Positions 6,499 through 10,266 of a stretch of DNA of 10,266 bases are shown here, piece by piece. The DNA lies in assembly GCA_044368415.1 (NCBI GenBank), contig JBIPLJ010000094.1:1-10266 (forward strand), given 5' to 3'. The notes beneath the pieces are model-generated. The model ran no database searches and was not told the DNA's origin. It was given only the letters and a program-made list of their open reading frames with translations. The first letter of the stretch is position 1; every line of letters starts with the position of its first letter. The position numbers and the translations under genes are program-made. Source of the stretch: UBA4615 sp044368415. GTDB lineage: Bacteria; Pseudomonadota; Gammaproteobacteria; Burkholderiales; Burkholderiaceae_E.

Positions 6499-8801
6499 CG
6501 CGGGCGCTGCGATACGCGCTCTTCGTGTCGGTCGCGCTCGCGGCGGTGCTGCTCGCGATGCTCGCCGTGGCCAGCGGCAACGACCGGCTGCTCGAGAGCC
6601 ACTACGGGCTGCTGCTCGGGCTGAACATCGCCATCGGCATCGCACTGCTGCTGCTGGCCGCCGAGCTCGCGCGGCGGCTGTGGCAGCGCTGGCGCGCTGG
6701 CCTGTTCGGCACGCGACTGATGGTTCGGCTCGCGCTTGCTTTCGTGGTGATGACGCTGGTGCCGGTCGGTCTGATCTTCGCGGTGGCGGTGCAGTTCCTG
6801 GGCCGCTCGGTCGAGTCCTGGTACGACGTGCCGATGGAGCGTGCGCTCGAGTCGGGCCTGTCGCTCGGGCGCGCGTCGCTCGACTCGCTGCTCGTGGACT
6901 TGCAGGCCAAGACCCGCTCGATGGCGGGCGAGCTCGCCGACGTGCCGCAGAACCAATGGGCGCCGACGCTCAACCGGATGCGCGAGAGCGCTGGCGCGCA
7001 GGAAGCGGTCATCCTCACCGGCAGCGGCCGGATCCTGGTCGCGAGCGGCGGCACCTATGCGAGTCTCGTGCCGGACCTGCCGTCGCCGGCGGCGTTGCGC
7101 CAGGCGCGCGGGGCCCGGCTGTATGCGGCCGTCGAGCCGGCCGAGGCGGGCGCCGGCGGCGAGCCGCGCGGGCTCAAGCTGCGCGTCGTGCAGTCGATCC
7201 CGCTGGGCGGGCAGCTCGGCGAGGAACTGAGGCTGTTGCAGCTGGTGCAGCCCGTGCCGCCCACCCTCGCCGAGAACGCCGAGGCGATCCAGCAGGGCTG
7301 GCGCGACTATCAGCAGCTGTCGCTGTCGCGGGCCGGGCTCAAGCGGATCTTCCGGATCACGATGACCGTAACGCTGCTGTTGACGGTCTTCTCGTCGATC
7401 GCCGCGTCGTTCCTGCTGGCCGGCTGGATGACCGGCCCGTTGTCGATGATCGCCGCGGGCACGCGCGCGGTCGCCGAGGGCGACTTCCGGCCAGTCAAGG
7501 ATTACACCGGGCGAGACGAGCTCGGCGTGCTCACACAGTCGTTCAACGCGATGACCCGCCAGCTCGAGGAGGCGCGCGCACTGGTCGAGCGCAATCAGGA
7601 TGAGCTCGAGCGCGCGAATACGCGGCTCGCCAGCGTGCTCGCCAATCTGACCGCCGGCGTCATCGTGCTCGACGAGGACTTCCGCGTGTCGCTCGCCAAC
7701 GTGGGCGCCGAGCGCATCCTAGAGGTCGGCACGGCGGGCATGGCGGGGCGCCGCCTCGACGAGGTGCCGCGACTGGCCGAGGCCGCGCCGCAGATCCTCG
7801 AGGCCTTCGCCGAGCTCGACGAGGGCGCCCGCCTCGGCTGGCAGCGCCAGCTCGTGTTCCGGCGCGACGGCCCGGGCTCGGAGCGCCGCACTGAGACCCG
7901 CCCCGACGACGCGCCGGCCCTGACGCTGTTGGTGCGCGGTGCGCGCCTGCCCAGCCCGCAGCGCGGCTGGCTGGTGGTGTTCGACGACGTGAGCGAGGTG
8001 GTGTCCGCGCAGCGCGCAGTCGCCTGGAGCGAGGTGGCACGGCGCCTCGCCCACGAGATCAAGAATCCGCTGACCCCGATCCAGCTCGCCGCCGAGCGCC
8101 TGCAGCATCGGCTCGCCGACAAGCTCCCGCCCGCCGAGGCAGAGCTGCTGGCGCGCAGTTCGCAAACGATTGTGAACCAGGTGGGCGCGCTGAAACTGAT
8201 GGTCGACGAGTTCCGCGATTACGCACGCTTGCCCGCGGCCCGCCTCGAGCCGCTCGACCTGAACGTGCTGGTGCAAGACGTGCTGGCGCTCTACGCGCCG
8301 ATCGAGGCCTCCGGCGGGTTGCACGCCGAGCTCGCGCCGGGCCTGCCCTCGATCCTCGGTGATGCCTCGCAGCTGCGGCAGGTGATCCACAACCTCGTCA
8401 AGAATGCGCTCGAAGCCACGGAGAAACAGCCGCGGCGGGCGATCGAGGTGCTCACCGAGCCGATCCGCCGCAGCGGGGCGATCGCGGGCGTGCGGCTGGT
8501 GGTCCGCGACGACGGCCCCGGCTTCCCGACCGGCTCGCTCGCCCGCGTGTTCGAGCCCTACGTGACGACCAAGTCCAAGGGCACCGGACTCGGCCTGGCC
8601 ATCGTCCGCAAGATCGTCGAGGAGCACGGTGCGCGCATCGACGCGGTGAATCGCGCGGACGCCGAGGGCGGCGTCAACGGCGCATCGGTCAGCCTGCTGT
8701 TTACGAGATTGGCCAAAAGCGACGACAATTGCGGCGCGCACACAACACTTGAAACGAGTCAGCCGCCGGCCGTCGGTCCAGGCAGGCCGACTGACAGCTA
8801 G
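6495..8801 (+). CDS. ntrY: NtrY-type membrane sensor histidine kinase
   Basis: Inner-membrane sensor kinase of the NtrY/NtrX two-component pair, linked in other bacteria to nitrogen, redox or envelope signals. From the GTG at 6495 it has 768 residues. Hydrophobic segments lie at about 7-26, 39-58, 78-101 and 288-312; the 185-residue stretch between the third and fourth is the likely periplasmic sensor. Next come HAMP (about 313-365), PAS (about 375-490, GVIVLDEDFRVSLAN), a HisKA H-box RRLAHEIKNPLTPIQLAAERL-like segment with phospho-acceptor H520, and an ATPase domain with NLVKNALEAT (N637), DDGPGF at 672-677 and GTGLGLAI from 696. All kinase boxes are intact. The GTG is chosen because it overlaps the preceding stop as GTGA and lies just before the first membrane helix; the ATG at 6450 would add 15 residues. 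The last 28 or so residues form an unusual low-GC-coded tail past the ATPase fold. Confidence 0.93.
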   Translation: MTRALRYALFVSVALAAVLLAMLAVASGNDRLLESHYGLLLGLNIAIGIALLLLAAELARRLWQRWRAGLFGTRLMVRLALAFVVMTLVPVGLIFAVAVQFLGRSVESWYDVPMERALESGLSLGRASLDSLLVDLQAKTRSMAGELADVPQNQWAPTLNRMRESAGAQEAVILTGSGRILVASGGTYASLVPDLPSPAALRQARGARLYAAVEPAEAGAGGEPRGLKLRVVQSIPLGGQLGEELRLLQLVQPVPPTLAENAEAIQQGWRDYQQLSLSRAGLKRIFRITMTVTLLLTVFSSIAASFLLAGWMTGPLSMIAAGTRAVAEGDFRPVKDYTGRDELGVLTQSFNAMTRQLEEARALVERNQDELERANTRLASVLANLTAGVIVLDEDFRVSLANVGAERILEVGTAGMAGRRLDEVPRLAEAAPQILEAFAELDEGARLGWQRQLVFRRDGPGSERRTETRPDDAPALTLLVRGARLPSPQRGWLVVFDDVSEVVSAQRAVAWSEVARRLAHEIKNPLTPIQLAAERLQHRLADKLPPAEAELLARSSQTIVNQVGALKLMVDEFRDYARLPAARLEPLDLNVLVQDVLALYAPIEASGGLHAELAPGLPSILGDASQLRQVIHNLVKNALEATEKQPRRAIEVLTEPIRRSGAIAGVRLVVRDDGPGFPTGSLARVFEPYVTTKSKGTGLGLAIVRKIVEEHGARIDAVNRADAEGGVNGASVSLLFTRLAKSDDNCGAHTTLETSQPPAVGPGRPTDS
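8758..8795 (+). repeat. inverted repeat just before the ntrX ribosome site
   Basis: GTCGG at 8772-8776 pairs with CCGAC at 8787-8791 around a ten-base loop, and GTCA at 8758-8761 can extend it with TGAC at 8792-8795 across an internal bulge. The structure lies in the 3' end of ntrY and ends five bases before the AGGAAG ribosome site of ntrX. It could modulate ntrX translation, but the stems are short and no T-run follows, so it is not a terminator. Chance is possible. Confidence 0.25.
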
Positions 8802-8807
8802 GAAGCC

Positions 8808-9572
8808 ATGGCGGAAATTCTGGTCGTTGACGACGAGGTCGGAATTCGGGAGCTGCTGTCCGAGATCCTTGGTGACGAGGGACACTCGGTCCATCTCGCG
8901 GAGAACGCGCAGCAGGCCCGCGAATCGCGGGAGCACACGCCGATCGACCTCGTGCTGCTCGACATCTGGATGCCCGACACCGATGGCGTGACGCTGCTCA
9001 AGGAATGGGCCAACGGCGGCAAGTTGACGATGCCGGTGATCATGATGTCCGGCCACGCCACCATCGACACCGCGGTCGAGGCGACGCGAATCGGCGCGCT
9101 CGATTTCCTCGAGAAGCCGATCGCGCTGCAAAAGCTGCTCAAGGCGGTCGAGCAGGGTCTCGCGCGGGGCCGGGCGCAAAGCGCGCCCAAGGTCGCGCCC
9201 CAGGCCTACCATCCGCTGGCCGCGAGCAACGCCGGCGTGCAGATGATCACGATGCTGCCGGTTGGCGCCAACAGCGGCCCGACCGTGCCGTTGATGTCGC
9301 CCTCGGCCCAGTTCCTGACCGCACCGGTGGCCGGTCCCGGCGGCTCGCCCGCCGCGGTCCGCGAACTGCCGCTCGACCTGCCGCTGCGCGAGGCGCGCGA
9401 TGCCTTCGAGCGCGCCTACTTCGAGCATCACCTGTCGCGCGAGCATGGCTCGATGACGCGCGTGGCCGAGAAGACCGGGCTCGAGCGCACGCACCTCTAC
9501 CGCAAGCTCAAGCAGCTCGGCATCGACTTGTCGAAGGGTGCGTACCGCAAGGGTGCGCAGACCTCGCAGTGA
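8808..9572 (+). CDS. ntrX: NtrX-like response regulator without AAA+ domain
   Basis: DNA-binding partner of NtrY. The 254-residue protein has a receiver domain at 1-120 with acidic D8 and D9, phospho-acceptor D52 in LVLLDIWMPDTDG, S81 in MSGHA and K103 in EKP. A low-complexity Pro/Ala/Ser/Gly linker of about 70 residues (122-192) follows, then a Fis-type helix-turn-helix at about 193-240 (REARDAFERAYFEHHL, then MTRVAEKTGLERTHLYRKLK). Classic NtrX has about 450 residues with a sigma54-activating AAA+ ATPase between these parts; here it is wholly missing and no Walker or GAFTGA motif is present. The protein should therefore act as a plain activator or repressor, like RegA/ActR regulators, not through sigma54. 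The ATG at 8808 has AGGAAG directly upstream and lies 6 bp after ntrY. The short form may be normal in this lineage; the name reflects context. Confidence 0.88.
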   Translation: MAEILVVDDEVGIRELLSEILGDEGHSVHLAENAQQARESREHTPIDLVLLDIWMPDTDGVTLLKEWANGGKLTMPVIMMSGHATIDTAVEATRIGALDFLEKPIALQKLLKAVEQGLARGRAQSAPKVAPQAYHPLAASNAGVQMITMLPVGANSGPTVPLMSPSAQFLTAPVAGPGGSPAAVRELPLDLPLREARDAFERAYFEHHLSREHGSMTRVAEKTGLERTHLYRKLKQLGIDLSKGAYRKGAQTSQ

Positions 9573-9576
9573 TGAC

Positions 9577-10266
9577 TTGAAGATCGTCATCCTGGGCGCC
9601 GGGCGGGTCGGCGCATCGGTCGCGGAGAGCCTCGTCTCCGAGCAGAACGACATCACCGTCATCGATACCGATGCGGCGCGTCTGGCCGAGCTGCAGGATC
9701 GGCTCGATCTGCGCACGGTGGTGGGCAATGCCGCGCAGCCCTCGACGCTGCGCGCGGCCGGCGCCGACGACGCAGACATGGTGATCGCCACGACCCAGAG
9801 CGACGAGACCAACCTCGTCGCCTGCCACCTCGCGGCTCAGGTCTTCAACGTGCCGACGCGCATCGCGCGGGTCCGGGCCGCCGACTTCCAGGACAACCCC
9901 GAGCTGGTCGGCGAGGGGGCCTTCTCGGTCGATCACCTGATCGTCCCGGAGAAGACCGTCACCGAGTACGTCGCGAAGCTCGTCGAGTTCCCCGAGGCGC
10001 TGCAGGTGCTGGAGTTCGCCGGCGGCGCGGCCTGCCTGATCGCGGTGCGCGCGCATCCGGGCGGCCTGCTCGTGGGCAAGCCGATCCGGGACATCAAGGC
10101 GCACATTCCACAGGTCGACTCGCGGATCGTCGCAATCTTCCGCGGCGAGGGCGCGGTCTACCCCGACGGCGACACGATGATCGAGCCGGGCGACGAGGTG
10201 TTCGTGCTGGCCGCGACCGAGCACATCCGCACGGTGATGACCGAGCTGCGCAAGATGGACAAGCCG
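9577..10266 (+). CDS. trkA: Trk potassium uptake regulatory protein TrkA, N-terminal half (cut by window edge)
   Basis: Peripheral membrane NAD(H)-binding subunit that gates the TrkH/TrkG potassium channel. The first 230 codons are present; full-length TrkA is about 458 residues with two RCK units. The visible half is one full unit: an RCK-N Rossmann domain (about 1-120) with GAGRVG at 7-12 and ITVIDTD at 26-32, where D30 should bind the NAD ribose, and GNAAQPSTL at 50-58, followed by an RCK-C domain (about 140-222, with LLVGKPIRDI and EPGDEVFVLA). The start must be TTG at 9577: it is four bases past the ntrX stop, no in-frame ATG or GTG is near, and the first residues KIVILGAGRVG align with the family start. 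No strong Shine-Dalgarno is visible, so coupling to ntrX is likely. In betaproteobacteria trkA commonly follows ntrX, with trkH expected next. Confidence 0.94.
   Translation, partial: MKIVILGAGRVGASVAESLVSEQNDITVIDTDAARLAELQDRLDLRTVVGNAAQPSTLRAAGADDADMVIATTQSDETNLVACHLAAQVFNVPTRIARVRAADFQDNPELVGEGAFSVDHLIVPEKTVTEYVAKLVEFPEALQVLEFAGGAACLIAVRAHPGGLLVGKPIRDIKAHIPQVDSRIVAIFRGEGAVYPDGDTMIEPGDEVFVLAATEHIRTVMTELRKMDKP

Noticed and set aside
8711..8732. Possible sigma54 -24/-12 element (TTGG ... TTGC) before ntrX
   Set aside because: The distance between the GG and GC pairs is 18 bases, while sigma54 promoters need about 10.
7719..9812. 697-codon open frame on the minus strand opposite ntrY, ntrX and trkA
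   Set aside because: It is antisense to three genes with clear family motifs, spans their junctions, and its product is rich in Arg, His and Ala with no recognisable domain. Long antisense frames are expected at this GC content.

Overview
The window is high-GC DNA of bacterial housekeeping type. Its gene order (DprA, LysM protein, divergent def-fmt-rsmB, a DUF4390 protein, NtrY, NtrX, TrkA) and its protein sequences point to a betaproteobacterium, most likely in the order Burkholderiales. The base composition, the many long antisense open frames and the frequent GTG/TTG starts fit that reading. I see no mobile element, phage gene, CRISPR array, tRNA or rRNA.

Left part (1-2662, minus strand). 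Reading leftward, a secreted LysM-domain protein is followed 22 bp later by dprA (DNA-processing protein, GTG start). After a 106-bp gap comes the 5' end of a type IA topoisomerase of the topoisomerase III kind, cut by the window edge. The gap holds a good sigma70-like promoter facing topB and an inverted repeat in the predicted leader.

Centre (2663-2865). This is a 203-bp divergent intergenic region between the LysM gene and def. It holds three copies of the octamer CGGTCGGC and a small inverted repeat, and is the best place in the window for a regulatory site.

Right part (2866-10266, plus strand). Seven genes form what looks like one long transcription unit: def (peptide deformylase), fmt (Met-tRNA formyltransferase), rsmB (16S rRNA m5C967 methyltransferase), a secreted DUF4390 protein, ntrY (membrane histidine kinase), ntrX (response regulator) and trkA (K+ uptake regulatory subunit, cut by the window edge). 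def and fmt act at opposite ends of N-formylmethionine use, and rsmB is their usual neighbour. rsmB/DUF4390 and DUF4390/ntrY are each joined by a GTGA overlap. ntrX follows ntrY by 6 bp, and trkA follows ntrX by 4 bp with an apparent TTG start.

The most notable points are that NtrX has a receiver and a Fis-type HTH but no AAA+ sigma54-activation domain between them, that three direct repeats lie in the divergent promoter region, and that smg (after dprA) and htpX (after fmt), genes I would expect from memory in related genomes, are absent. I did not find evidence of a wholly new system; this is mainly a conserved core region with a few local oddities.
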